Source: Gymnorhina tibicen (taxonomy: Eukaryota > Chordata > Aves > Passeriformes > Artamidae). Taken from it: 64,000 nucleotides of DNA. Each line of letters starts with the position of its first letter. The stretch's first letter is position 1. The stretch covers positions 959,086 to 1,023,085 of the forward strand of contig VXAZ01009368.1 in NCBI GenBank assembly GCA_013399875.1, written 5' to 3'. The position numbers and the translations under genes were made by a program. A model generated the notes under the pieces. It was not told where the DNA came from. It did no database searches and saw nothing but the letters and a program-made list of their open reading frames with translations. Positions 23,232-36,771 of this stretch are shown here, in pieces.

Positions 23232-26200
23232 TTTTGCCCGAGTTGATTCTCTCAACACATTTATTTGTTTCACCAATTCAATACAACATTTTTAAAATCA
23301 CCTTAAAATATTCCATAAATGATTATATTGATTTTTAAGCTTGGAACTCTGCTACTACACATTCTCTGCCCCACCAAGGGAGATAATAAACATCAAGCTG
23401 AATTATTGGGAGGAAATGGTGAAAAAAGCCCAAATACATTTCAAAGTACAATGGTTAAAGAAATAAGGAAAAGACTGTGCTGGACATAGAAGGCCATTTC
23501 TAGAACATTTTTACTGTCCTGAAGAAGACATTAAAAATATTTGAACGTAGAAAAAAAATAGTCAGTGTGCCTTATCTCACAGTCTGATTGTGCCTGCAAA
23601 GCAGAATAACAGGAAGACAGGAAAATGAGACAAAAAAAAAGAGAAAACCCAAAGATAAACCATGTTAAAAGAAGAACAGGGGAATATTTTGCTTCACAGA
23701 ATTGTTAAGACAGCTTGTTGAAACTCCATAGAGGTTATTACTTTTCAAAGGCCAACCCACTATGCAGGAGGGGCTGGACAGAGGAAGACCCTATAACCCA
23801 GTTTTAGAGGGTCTATCCATATAGCCTTTATTGTCTGATGCATATTCATAAGAGAAGTAGAATCTCCTCTGCCAGGTCATGTTAGGACCTAATTGTTACA
23901 GTAGTTCAAGTTCGGAATTGTCCTTCACTAGCAGAGACGGGGGTTTACATAAATATGACTACAGCCATCAGCATTACCAGTTTCAGCCAAGTGTTTAAGG
24001 ACATAGTTAAAAAAGTAGCACATGTGCTCTGTGAAGTCAGGACCTACACAGGATCACATTGTTTTACAGTTACCTGTTTATGCAGTTTGAAATACAATGT
24101 TACTCTGAAATAGCGGAGGATTTACCTGTGCCTCTTGCGGGTGTTCTGCAAAACCTGATTGTTGGGTTACTCTGATAGTAGTGACAAATTGGAGCATGAC
24201 AAGCTGCAAAAAGGGCAATCTTTTAGATCATGTTGAAAAGGTCTTTGAAGGTAAGAAGAGTGAACACAATAAACCTTCTTTCTTGTAACAGAAATTTATG
24301 CTTTACTTTTAAACTGTAAAGCAAATCAGCTATTTTACGTAGGACATATTGTGTGGCAAACTTATTTGTTTTTCTATGTAGTAAAAGTTTACTTTGCCAT
24401 TGATATTTAATTTTTTTCCCCAGGAATTAAATTCAATTGTAGTTTACTGTGTGACCACATCAGCTCAACATTTTTTTAGCTACAAATAAATATATCATAA
24501 CAACATTTAATGAAAACACCACAGCTAATTTAAAGCCATGTTAAAATGAATGTTTACAAAGCAAATAAATATTACATAGTAAAATCAAGCCCTTGTGTGT
24601 TATGGTTAATTATTTCAGACAAAAAATTAATGATTTTTTTTTCGTTTTCAATTCTACTGAGTTTCCCATCACAATCATGTGTATCACAAACTGAAATTTT
24701 TTACTAGTTTTTTAACTATGTTTTAACAAACTTTAAAGTAAGAATTATCATAAGCACAAATATATTATCAAAGACATCCTGTGTCTGGAAAGAGGGTTGG
24801 TCCTTTCCTAGCAGAAGCACAGGAGGAACTTCGCCAGCACAGGAGGAATTTTGCCAATTTAGAGAGGGAGAGGAGAAGTTAGAAAAAGGTTGGTTTTTAT
24901 CCTGATGAAATGTTACTGGTGGATAGAAACTGAAGTCAGGTCAGAAGAAGCTGTTACAGAAAATAGGGACATTGCTTCAGGTTAACATTGTTTTAAACTT
25001 CCAGTAATACCTTACTGTGAAAATTAAGCTCAGCCACCCTGAAGGCCAGATGGGTTCTTCAAAGCATGTTCTGAAGCATAATGGAGACACAAATGCAAGG
25101 ATATGACATTTGTATTCTAAAGAGACAGAAATATAAGACTGAAGGCAAAATTTTCAGCTGTAGGGACTTTTCATTCAGACTTGGAAACAGGTAAGATCCT
25201 GAAAATGCTCATATCCAGACTCCAGCTGAAGGTGAATGGACTTCCTTTTCTATCTTTTGTTCATGGGAAAAGCCTACTTTCCCAATTTCTTTTGTGTTAT
25301 TACAAACCTCTTGCAAAATTATATCTGCTAATGACATTTCAAGAAAAGATAGAATGCAGAAAACAAGTTCTCATTATTAAAAAAAGAAAAACCAAAACTC
25401 AGACTCTCATCTGTATTAAAAGCAAGCACTGATAGTAGAAGCTATTTTCAGTCCATTTTTCCAGTAGTTTTTATAAGTGGCAGTGACATTGAGGTATTCT
25501 CATTAATATTTTGACTAATCATGCTGTAGGCCTGAACTAATACAAAAACTAAATTCAAAGGGATCCTTTTTCACCTATTTAATTTGGTATCATATCAGGA
25601 TTTCTACATGGAAATTGTGGAAGTGTAGCTTTTAGGCCTATTTTACCCTTTTTGATATTCATTTAAAGAAGCATTCATTTGTTCTGTTCTTATTCGTGTT
25701 CCTAATTTTCTAAAATTGAATTTGAACTTTCTGGAAAGCATTATTTTGAATTTAAGTGTCTAAAGTAAAGTAGACAAAATGGGGTAGGAAAAAGAATCTG
25801 TACATAAAAAGAAAGAAAAAATAATTCACATGTTCCCTTAATTACATGCCTGATTTGCTGAGACCTGGGTTAAAATCATTGAAGGTGGTGAGACTTTACT
25901 GGAGCCCTGAGCAAGCACAGTGAAAAGTAGAGTTTAAGAGCCTTTTCAGGGAGCACTGTTACTGAGCAGTGGATAGTTACAAGGTTTGGTGATGATTGTG
26001 TGTGCAAGTAATGCAACTGGGAATAAAAATGTTCCCTTTCATGCCTGTGGCATTTCATGGTTCCTGTCTGGACTATCTGTCTCTGTTTTGTCTGTGAAAT
26101 TGTTGAGACTAATAAGGAGCACTGTATTTTTCTGGCCTCAAAACCAGCATAATGGATTGTTTGTAGATACCTTGTATGTAGTTATATATAGCAATGATCA

Positions 26201-27039
26201 GGAACTAAGCACTCACTTCACAGATAAACTAAGCAGATTCTGTCCAAATATTCACCATCTGCCAGGCCAGGAGAATTCTCCCTTTCAACAAATTTGATCA
26301 AGTCCAGCAAGCTGTGAACAACCTTCAGACAGATTTTGCAGTTGATAGAAAGATATTAATATGTGAAGCACTGAGTGAGAGGAGGGTATTTCTAGTAGCC
26401 TACATTGCTGCAAGTCACAGACATGATGACTTTAAAGAAAGATACTGTTTCCCTTTAACGCATTTTTGTCCTCTCTTCAAATTGTGTAGGAAAACAGCAA
26501 TAGAAGAGAACTGAGGAAATATTCGCCAACATCAGTAGAAAATCTGGACCCTAACATTGCTGCCCTTACTTTGAGGAGGTGGTAAATGTAAATCTTGCTG
26601 TTGGTATTTAATTGCTATTTTAGCACAGTAAAGAGAGCTGTATGTGTTCTGCATCTCATGCAGCGTATTTGGTACAAGTAGGAATGTCTGGTAGCATCCA
26701 AAAAGACAGTAACAGATACCAATTATGGTAATCTAAGACAGAGCCAGACACAAGATAGAAGAGTCATCCTCTTAATGCAGCATCTAGAGTTTGGTTCCAT
26801 TTGTGCGTTACCCAAATATTCCTCTAAGACTTCTGGAACCTTTGTATCTGGAAAGTGCTGTTAGCATGGGTTTGGCAAAATAAATACATTTGATTCTTCT
26901 TCATGGACATAAAAAATGGCATGCTTGAGGTTATTTTTCATCTGGATTTGAGGTCAAAATAGAAGCCACATTGCATCTGTTCCATGATGGCTACCTTCTG
27001 GGTGGAAGCAGACACAATACTCACTGCCTCAGCAACCCA
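23232..27039. other. Unique AT-rich non-coding DNA
   Basis: No gene recognised. A two-unit tandem repeat is at 24816-24855. The block 24290-24760 is especially AT-rich, with several TTTAA and ATTAA words. Open frames are below about 105 codons and without recognisable domains. Confidence 0.55.
24816..24855. repeat. Two-copy 20-bp tandem repeat
   Basis: AGCACAGGAGGAACTTCGCC is followed directly by AGCACAGGAGGAATTTTGCC (18 of 20 identical). A small local duplication; copy number may vary between individuals. Confidence 0.85.
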
Positions 27040-27365
27040 GAACTGCAGTGCCAGACTGCACTGAGTTAACAACTCCTCACTGGAATGTTCCTACCTGGAA
27101 AAATGGGACATGGGCAGACTGCCTTCATGCTCTGGCAGTACTTAGATCCTGAAATAGTTCACTGGGGACTGCTGTGGACAGTCAGGCACAACAGAAGAGC
27201 CCTAAGGTTGAGTCCAAGTGTTCCAAGATGCATAATGTTGGGGTGCATTAATAATGGTATTACAGTCACAGTGGTTCTTCTTATCCTGAGATTCTGTGCT
27301 CATATGATGCTGTGTTTTGGATTTATGACTAGAACACTCTTTGCCTGTTGCTGAGCAGTTCTTGA
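27040..27365 (+). mobile_element. Probable degraded ERV-L-type LTR fragment
   Basis: The right part (27305-27365) reads GCTGTGTTTTGGATTTATGA, then CTAGAACACTC and GTTGCTGAGCAGTTCTTGAA. This parallels the U3 of the LTR family at 7741 and 15330, with GGGGCTGTGTTTTGGATTTG, GAAAACAGTG and TTGCTGAGCAGTGCTT. The left part (27085-27300) is GC-richer than its surroundings and reads as repeat-like, but I could not match it. No TG/CA ends or target duplications are visible. The open frame at 27085-27354 is taken as chance within this repeat. The family call rests on short word matches. Confidence 0.4.
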
Positions 27366-30300
27366 ATAGCATTGAAGTATTTTATTATTTTCTTTTTTTT
27401 TTATTTTTGTATTTGAAGAATTCATGTGAATCTTTGGGCATAGTCCTGTTTTTTATAATCAATCCATAAGATATCACCAGAAATTAAACCAGTCAAAACT
27501 TTTTCCTGAAAAATCTACAATGCCTGTTTACATGGCATAAACCACCTAACAGAACCCTTTTTAAACAAGGTTTCACCAAGTTCATTGATTACACACACTT
27601 CTCTTTTGGAACATTTTTTTGCTCAACGGGCAGAACTGTGCCTTATTAGCTCAGGCTTGGTTTTGGGGAATGGAAAGGAAGTACTACTTTGTGAGGAGTT
27701 TTTTCTCTGAGGACAAGTTGGGGAATAACATGAGCCAAGCAGCCACATGGTGAAGAGGCTTTCTGGAGAGCATTAGGAGGGGTAGCCAGGAGCCCTGAAT
27801 AATGCTGACTGTCACTGCTGTGTCAACTCTTCACGCTACAAATCAGGCATCTCTTTGTGCTGCTCAGCCCTGTCTGTAGGGGAAAGAAGGATATGCCTAT
27901 AAATTAATTTCCATCCTTCCTCTTTTGGATGATCAGTGAGATAAGAGTTGGGAACACAAAGGCAAAATTTGCTATTGAAGCAGCAAACAGAGCTATTTAA
28001 ACTCATTTGAAGATTCCATCATAAGTCTGCCTAAATACTTTAAAATAACATTGGGTTCAATCTGCAACTTTGGAAGCAAAGGAGATTCAGGCAAAGTCAT
28101 CACCATTAAAACCCAGATTCTTACATTTTTCTTTTCCTGGTAAAAACAGCCATTACAGTATTAAATTTACATGTACACTTTGACACAAAGCAATTGCATT
28201 CCAAATGCTCTAGCTGTAGTCTTATCTCAGCTGAGTTTTGTGGTGCATATGGCCCTCCACCAGAATCCTGTACAATATTTTATCTTTACAAAGAGATTAT
28301 CAGAAAATATGCTTATAGACCAACTTGGCAAAACAAACACACCTCCTGGTGGTATATAACATTGCCCAGCATTAGGGGACTGTGATACTGCATATTTTCT
28401 TGCTGACCACATCATAAGGTTTACCAACTACATCTGGCTTCTGTCAAACCTTGGAAAACAGCAGCCTAGAAGGTTGCCTATGACTGCAATAGGGACCATG
28501 AAAACTAGCTAAAGAGAAAGTTAAGACAATAACTGCAAGTCCCTTTCCATGTTTCAGCATGAGGCCATTACCTTGTAATCACCCCAGGGATGCAATTAGT
28601 TTTGCTAACGCTTTTAAGAATACAAGGGCCAGCAAGAACTCTCAGTTTGCTCAGTCCTGCCACCACTGGTATCACTTGGGCAGCAGTGGCACCTACTCAC
28701 CTGCCTATCCTCCCTTGCAGATGTTCTCTACATCTGAAAGGCTATCAGAGAAAAATGGTTGGGATTAACAGAAATTGCCTATCAATGCCTAATATTTCAT
28801 CAGTCTCAGTGATTTCTGATCAAATTGGAAACAAACTGGCTTCTCTTTGGGAAAGTTTAAAGAAAACAGGCAAGAAGTTATAAGCTGAAGAGGAAAATCA
28901 GTGGATAATGTTTCAGTGAGCAGCTCTTCAGAGCTCTGCCCTTCACTGACACCTATAGTTATCAAGGTGTATTTTGCTACTGGAATGTCAGGTGTCATTG
29001 ACAGAAATTGAACCTGTGAATAGACTGAAGAGCTCTCCATGCATTTTGATTCCTTACACCTGATCTACTCTGCCATATTATTATTTCATTGGTAGTTTTC
29101 TTCTAGTTTTCTTAGAAAAACACATGAAGCAAGTTAAACCCTGTGTAGCTCTGTACAAGTGTATCATTTAATGCTTTATTTGAAGTTGTATGAAAGGCAT
29201 TTGCGAGATATTAACATTTTTGGAGAATTCTTGTTTAATATACCTTATCCTGATGGAATAAAAAAGCATATAGGAAAAAAGAGAGTTTCAGCACATTGAG
29301 TGGTACATAGAGAACCTAATTTAATTGTTTTCTGCTGAGGAGAACTGTGCTAGGTAATAGAATGTAGCCTGTGACAAAGGTAACTCAAAAATGTTAGATG
29401 AAATGATCATAATATAAGTTGGAGTGATTTCTGTCCTCTTCCTACAAGTCAAAGACATCTGAGTTCTTGATTATTAACTCATGATTGTCAACAGGATGCA
29501 ATTTAGCTATTCTTTTATCTTCTGTTTTCATTTTACTATCCTAGAAGAAGCATCCTTGCAGTATTCTATTCTATGCACAACAGACATAGCCAATGAACAT
29601 TTCAGAAATGGAAGTACATAGCTGTAAATTAGCCCAAACAATGTATTATGCTAAGACGGACACCAGCACACGTTTAATGACCTGGCATCTGCAAGACGCT
29701 GTGACGGCATCCCAGCCCAAGCAGAATTAGTCTGAATACCTCTAATGCTGCAGTGCAAACGTTGGGTATGGGAACCTTACAGATTTGGAGAATTTGCAGT
29801 AGTACACAGTGTCGCCTATGAGCTCTACTTAGTGTAAGAGCAATGGAAGTAAACATCCTCCAAAACTCAAATAATTTTCTGGTATCAAGCTTTTGTGTGA
29901 ACCTAAACTTTGGGTAAGATTTGCCAGAAGGCCAACAGTGGTATCAGATTCCTTTTCCTCAATCCTTCACAGCCTCATTTTTCGCTCCAGAAAACTCTGC
30001 CTTTGGTGTCTTCATAGTGTGGTGTGTTCTTCATGGTGAAATGTCCAATGTATCTTTGTTATCTCACCTCTACGTCTTCTGGCACTGTGATAACTGGCTT
30101 TCTCTCTACTGTATTGTAGTGGCATTTAGATTAGGAGGTTAAACTTCCTGAACAGGCTCCTCTGCAGCCCCTTCTCTAGGTCCAAAAAAGTGCAGAAATG
30201 TATTGGGATGCTTTTAAATGTTGCATCAAACCACGCAAACTGAAGAATTCCAGACAAGTCTGAAGGCACTGCTTCCCATGATGAAGCAGATCTTTCCGAC

Positions 30301-31299
30301 TCCTTTTGCATAGTTCAGGAGAAAGCCTGAAACCCAGAGACAGCTGGTACCTTCTGCTTGTCATTTAAACAATCCCTGCTCAGATCTGTTGGTAGATCAC
30401 GGTTGCCAGTGACAAGACCAGATAACAATAAAAACAAGAAAAACAAAACATCCCACTGTGATGCTGAAACATTTCAGAGCCCTTTAAGGATCAAACACTT
30501 CAACCTCATTTCCTCTACCCTCCCCGAGGTCTGTCAGATGCAGGGAGTCTCCTATCTGGCATCTCCCTGTATGAGCAAGAAGCAGGTTACAGGAAGTGGT
30601 GACCATTACTTCAGACTACGAGGATGCTTCTTTGTCCATTCCAGTTCTGTTCTTACCCTTCTTTCCCTGAACTGGCAGTTCATATTATATGTAAGCCAGG
30701 TTCTCAGAGAGCCATGGTGAAACAATACTAGACCAGCTGATTCTCAGTGAATTTCCAGCCCACAGCTGCCCTCAATGTCTGTGTAAAAGGCTCCAGCTCC
30801 AGTCCAAGTCACCATCCTCTTCTACTTTACCTATTTTCGCAAGTGACAGATAGAGTTTTTGGCTCTAGATATATATACCCAAGTAAATGCCATCTTTTAA
30901 TGGCTTTCAAAGCATTCATGAGGAAGGCCAATGAAATAATTCATTTGTATAATAAATGTAACACTTTTCAATGAAAAACTTGCAGGGCATATGAAACAAC
31001 CTGTTTTTAAATGAAATAACTCTGTTCTTTTAAATTCCCTTTCCTAGCCAAGGCGTAACAGGGGTTAGTGCACAGTATAGACTAATTGCCTACATAATTT
31101 CATTTTATGAAACAAAGCGCTTTAAAAAAATTATAGGGTTATATAAAAGCATGTGAAACCACTAAGTCAGCTTTGTTTTCAGCCTTGTTCAACAGTGGCA
31201 GCATTTTAGATGTGGTGTGAACTGTAATCATTTTCTTGGGGAAAAAATATGTCATAACTGTGTGTTCTGGTACCTGCCTGCGTGTCGATGATATATTCT
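27366..31299. other. Unique non-coding DNA
   Basis: No gene or repeat recognised. The longest open frame (30358-30720, plus, 120 codons) has no domain and no splice-site support. Composition is ordinary for intergenic bird DNA. Confidence 0.55.
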
Positions 31300-31800
31300 C
31301 TTGTCCTATTATAATGTTTGCTCTCAGGTTTTTTTTTTGCCCCTCTTTCTTTGCAAGAGAAATTGTTTTGTCCTCCTAGCCCCTCTCAGTAAGTGAAGTC
31401 CCTCCCCGTCCCTGGCTTGGTGTCTCTCATCCTTGAACCTGTGTTGAGCCAATCATTTTTCTGGCAGCAAAGAGATGAAGAGAGCTCCTTCGGCGCTTCC
31501 CTCGGGTCACGAGCCAGAGCAGTCGAGGGAGCGCTGTGTGTATTGCTTCTCCAGGATCCTCTCTCAAATCCTTGGTGTCAGTAGTGTTAGACTACAAGGC
31601 CAGCCCATAAAAGAAGTTTTACTACTGGCTGAGCAGCAATGTCTTTTTTTTTTCCTTCCTGTTTTTCTGTCCCTCAAAATAAACAACAGGAAGGGAAAAA
31701 GTAGACAGCAGGAGGCAAAAATACAACGGGAGCTGCTGTTGTTGGGCTGTAACCTTACTTGGATTACTCTGTGTCAAAAATACATATCAGCCACTAAGGC
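31300..31800. promoter_or_regulatory. Candidate regulatory block with a local CpG cluster
   Basis: Six CpGs fall within about 50 bases (31486-31533: TTCGGCGC, CTCGGG, CACGAG, GTCGAG, AGCGCT) in a window that is otherwise very CpG-poor. Flanking sequence has long pyrimidine and purine runs (31330-31385, 31640-31720) and an AATAAA (31679-31684). This could be a small unmethylated promoter or enhancer, or the start of a non-coding transcript. Open frames across it (up to 114 codons) show no known domain. Inference only. Confidence 0.3.
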
Positions 31801-31989
31801 TGAGTGGTGGCAGCTTTAACGTGATGAGACCCTGATGACTTCAGACCTCCTATAAAATGCACAAAACAGAAGTCATGGTGGATATATAACCTTTTCATTG
31901 TTAAAAGAGAGCATTTCCACGGCAGGCGAGACACCAGGGTGCAAAGCAGATCACAAAGGCCTAGATTTAGCTTCAAGATCTTAGCTCTT

Positions 31990-33310
31990 ACAATACTGCT
32001 CTCCAGATAATACAGAAATAGATTTATTACGTATATTTGCTCAACATGTTAGTGTGCTCTCCCTTAATTAAAAGCACAGCCAACGCCCTGATAGCATCAT
32101 ATTGCTGGGACAAAGCAAAATGATATTATCCACTCCGGCTCTTATCCCAACTGCTGGGTACATAAAGTAGATTAAGAGGGGAGGGGGAAGGGCAATTTTG
32201 AAAAATAGTGGTACAACAGAAAGCCTGTGATCTCACCTGATTGAATCTTATCAGCTCTTACCATCACCGTTGTGCTTTCTTTTTTCTTTCTTCCTCTCCC
32301 TCTTTCCTATAACATATATGAAACAAAGAAGAAAAAATCTTGCTACAGCACTTACTGTTATCTTTTTACCTGTTCCAACATGGAAATTCAAAAATTGTGA
32401 CCTGAGAGATAACTAACACTGGAATTCAGAAGTTGCTCACAGTTATGCCCAGTGTATGATCAAGGTAAAGAGCAAAACACAGAAAATCTGATCATCATAA
32501 GAAGTTGCACAGTGAGAGACAGACCTCACATAATGTAAAATCAATCCACCTAAATCTCTTTGTAGCCTGAGCTATTTCTGAGACCGGCAGCAAAACTTTA
32601 CTGTGAGAAAGAGTGAGCTCTGTGTGTGAATATGCATGTGCTGAATAACCCACCTGCCTCGGGTGCCATGCTCAGAATGGCTAATTCTCTAATGCACGTG
32701 TATTTTACCTAAGCCCTTTTTAAAAAGTTTTGGGCTTCCATGTATATGATTAAAATTGTGGTTTGCAGTGCCAGAGCCAATTTCTTGTTCTGGAGGTGAG
32801 GCTGCAGCTTGCTGTGCTGCAAATGTCACCGGCGAGGCATTTGTTAGGGCTGCACTGCATGCCGGTTAATCTGTTTACTTATGCAATGGTGGAAATGTGA
32901 CCTGGCTATTGTGGTGATTAACAGAGTCAAATATCCTCACATTAACTAGTGAGCTGGGCAATCAGGCTGGATTATTGTTACATTCAATTTAAATTACAGT
33001 GGCATGACAGGTCCTGAGGTATTTAGTAACGGATTTCACAGCACAGATATGCTTCATGTGTAATGAATAAACTCTGGAGAGCAACAAAAGGAAAAAAATA
33101 AAATAAAAAGGTATTTTATGATCATTGTGAAAAATTTATGGAGTGTAGCTGGCATGAAATTCTATAAAATGAACTGGCTCCAACCAGTCCAACAACAAAG
33201 CACGCACTTTTCTTCCTGCTGCTTATGAATTATTATTACCGAGTCCTCCTATGTTTACTCATTAGCACTGAACCCTCTGCAAAACTGTGATTCAAAATTG
33301 AATTCTTCTT
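31990..33310. promoter_or_regulatory. Candidate conserved non-coding element cluster
   Basis: About 1.3 kb without recognisable repeats, of even composition and dense in transcription-factor-like words. These include CCTTAATTAAAAG (32063-32075), ATTGTT (32974-32979, SOX-like) and TGACAG (33005-33010, MEIS/TGIF-like). Further ones are a TTTAAATTACA word just before it and TTATGAATTATTATTACC near 33220-33240. Such texture is typical of developmental enhancers in vertebrate gene deserts. I could not align it to another genome, so conservation is unproven. A short (AAAAT)n stretch at 33091-33110 interrupts it. Confidence 0.35.
33091..33110. repeat. Short AAAAT-type simple repeat
   Basis: GAAAAAAATAAAATAAAAAG-type low-complexity sequence inside the candidate regulatory cluster. 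Confidence 0.65.
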
Positions 33311-36300
33311 AATTGAAAATACCCCCAGTATGCTGGGAGAAAAAATGAAGGGGAAAAATGGCAGCAGCACCACAATAGGCCAGTTAGCTCTGTGATAGTC
33401 AGAGGGGTGGCTGCTCTGAACTTGAATGTTATTCAGGATTCACAGCCGGACTATACGAAGGAAAGAGCAGGTTGCATTCAAGTTGTTCTGCACACTGACA
33501 TACATATAATTTAAATATTTAGCCACTGGTGTGCTGCTGCAGTGCGTTAGCCCACTAGCACCAGAGTGCATTAATCCTGTTCTCCGTGCGACTTGCTGAC
33601 TTTGACCTGTTTTATGCTCTGACTGTAACTGAATAACACATAGCACTTTGCTTGGGGAAAAAAAAAACCCTAAACAAAACACACTATGATCTCAACACAC
33701 ATTGGTTTCAATTAACTTTTAACCATTTGATTGCACTAATTCTAGGCTGTTAGTTAGCTATTGCAGAGCTGGCTGTACTGATTTTGAGCAGAATAAACTG
33801 AAGCATGAAACAAAGACTGAATTTTCACAAAATAATCTTCCTTCTTTCCATTTGTTCCATCACTTGTTTTCAAATATTTTTGCGGAGGCTGTTTTGATAC
33901 TCAAAAAAGTTCTGATGAGAAATAAAATACTTCAGGATTTCAGCCCATATTATCTAGCATTTATTGAAGCTTAAGAGAATGATGCTACAGTACGGAACTG
34001 TTGAAAAATGTCTTATATTAAAAAGTACAAAAAGCTGAAAATAACAAGTGTCAATGGTGAAAAGATTGTGGTTGGTGAGGTGTTCAGGTGCTGCTTGGTG
34101 GATCTCGACAGGGAAGAACTAATGGAGCCTCACATGGAAACCCTGACTTTCTGATCTTGCATGTACCAATCATTTAAATGTAATATCAGAGGACTGAGAG
34201 TACGATGAAGCTTCCTTCATTTAATTGCAGTCTGATGTAAAGCCTTTAAAATCAGGGACCATTCTACAAAAGGGAATGAGAGAAGAGTGGGACGTCTGTG
34301 CTGTGGCTTATGAAGGAAACTCATCCTGCTACAAGTATGCAGTGGCAAGAGAAAAATAACAGGTTTTATGCTCCAACCTTTAACCTCAAGATTCTGAGTT
34401 CAGTTCCGCCTTGGTCAGAATCACTAAGAGCCCTTCAAATCCAGTCCTCCTTGACCATCACTCTGAGCTCACCTTTGCATCTCCTGAGCACTTCTCCATT
34501 GCAGGGTGTCACTGTTGGAGACCCTGTTCAGGTGTGAGAATGAAAGAAGAGAACTATGAGGGGAACAGATGCACACTCAAGTTGGTCTATGCTGGATGGT
34601 GATTAAGAAGAAGTTATTTCTATCACTAATCTTGTAAGAACTTCTACATTTGGCATCTAGTAATCCCTTATTCTGCAGTATATTTTGAAGTATTAGTGGT
34701 AAAAATTTTCAAGGAGAATACTTTGAACTGTGGAATGAGTAATTACTGGTCATGTAGTCCAGCAATTCCTGCAGTGCTCTGAGCTCCCACTAAACTGCAG
34801 AGGAACCGCAAGCACTACAAATATCTCATGTTGCAATCTGCCTTATACATCCCTTTTGTAAAATGCAGCTTTCTCCACTGTCTATGGAATATCGATGTGG
34901 AAATCAAGAGAAGACTGCATCTCTAAAATCCTCAGTTCTGCCAGACATGCTCTTCAGCTACAGTTGTGTGCAGCTCCCCATCTGGCAAGGTGCAGCTGCT
35001 GAGCGTTCTGCTACTGAGTCCTGCATAAAACTCAACACCTGTCAAAGATTTTCATATGGAGAAAGGTGTATTTTTAAAATATTTATTCAGAAGAAGTCAG
35101 CATGCTGTGGATCACTGAAATTTTACACTTCATCAACCTTAGTGTTGTAGTTACAGCTTTAAAATATTCCCCTCCCATTAGAATTTCCAGGCAACGGCAT
35201 TTTGCTAGAAGATATTCATTTGCTGCCCACTCCTCTCAAACCAGTTTGTCACAGCACACTGACGAGTCTGAGGAGCTAAGTCCAGCATTCAGCTCAGTTG
35301 CTTTTGCAGACAGTGATGAGAACGGGTCATTTTGCCATTTCACCCTTAGGCAGTCCCCATTGCTGGAGACTTTTAGCATCTTCCCTGCCTCTAACTGTCA
35401 CATGAGATAAAGTGGGAGGGTACAGGATAATATGGTTCTCCTACCAATCAATAGCCTCAAAAGTATGTGCAAGAGTCATCTGACCAGAGTCACTGTTGTA
35501 TAGGAGGCACAGATAGAGTGCCAAATAGCAGATGCTTATTGAAGATTCTAATGATTTTAGCTGGAGAATGGATCCCCAGGTCCCTTAATTCTGCAGACTC
35601 TTCTTTTAGAAAATAGCAATAAATAAATCTTATGCTTTCCCTCTGTTCAAACTTATCTTTAGGGCTTTTCTGCCTCCCCATGACATAAAATGATATGGTT
35701 CCACTATGCAAAACAAGAACATTATGCATTATCTGCCCTCCTGTGTCCAGGACATACTCACTCAACCCGGAACTATCCTGTCACATCAGTAAAGTTAGTA
35801 ACCTCAGGTGACCAAAGCATTAATACTTTATCTGTCTGAGCCGGCTGTGTATCACATCTACTGCCTGTAGAAGACAATATAAACTGGTTTGTGTAAGAAG
35901 CAGGAAACCTGGGAGAAATATATACTAATACAGTAATCTAAATTATGCACGAAACATGCATGGCACAGAAATATATTTGTGATCCCTATTTTAGTTGACC
36001 TCTCTGCAGTAAATAGCAGCAATCTTCCAAAAGAGAGACACACAAAGAACCCACAGCAGTCCCCTCGTTTAGAGCCCAATGACTCACTTGGTTGACTGAG
36101 ATAGTTGCTGAGATTGCATAAAGATAGATGGTTAAAGAAAATTATGGAAGTAAATTTTCAATGAAAACATAACCTTTTCCATCTTGCTATAAATTCTTTC
36201 TAGAGCATAAATCAGTATCAGTTACATGCATTAAAACAGCAGCTCCCCAATTGGGAACACAATGCCCTCCCCCTTGCACATTTTAAAGGACATGGCACTA

Positions 36301-36743
36301 TGTAGAGAGAGCAATAATTTCCTGAAGATTCATGAGCAAGGTAATTTGACATACCTGGTGCTGCCCAAGCCCAAGTTTAAGTTACTATAAATAAAAAGGA
36401 AAGAGTTTGTCTAGGCTGCTGTGTGTGTGGTGCCGAGGCATTCAGAAGAGTCAGTTGCTGTGGGCATCCAGTTCATATGCTCTGAAGCATCAGATTTCAC
36501 TGGGATGCTTGACAACAGAAAAGTTTGCAAATGTTGTTCAGTATTTGGAAAGAGCCTGGAGTCACTGCAAACATTTGAGAAGGTGACAGTAATGTCTTTA
36601 AAGGGCTTCTTGTCTTAGCAAGGGTATTTCTTATCATTTATATAGTAAAACCGTTATTTGGATGTCAGCAGAATGGACTGACTGTTGGCTGAAGACTGAC
36701 TTTGAGGGCTGCTTTGGTTTGGATTAGATCCAATCTAGTTCAT

Positions 36744-36771
36744 GGGAGGAGGAGTGGGGGTGGGGGAGGGG
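36744..36771 (+). repeat. G-rich tract, near-quadruplex
   Basis: GGGAGGAGGAGTGGGGGTGG followed by GGGAGGGG. It has four G-runs of three or more, but the first loop is nine bases, just outside the usual 1-7 base loop rule. Lies a few bases before a TTAATTAATCC homeodomain-type word (36790-36800). Confidence 0.6.
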
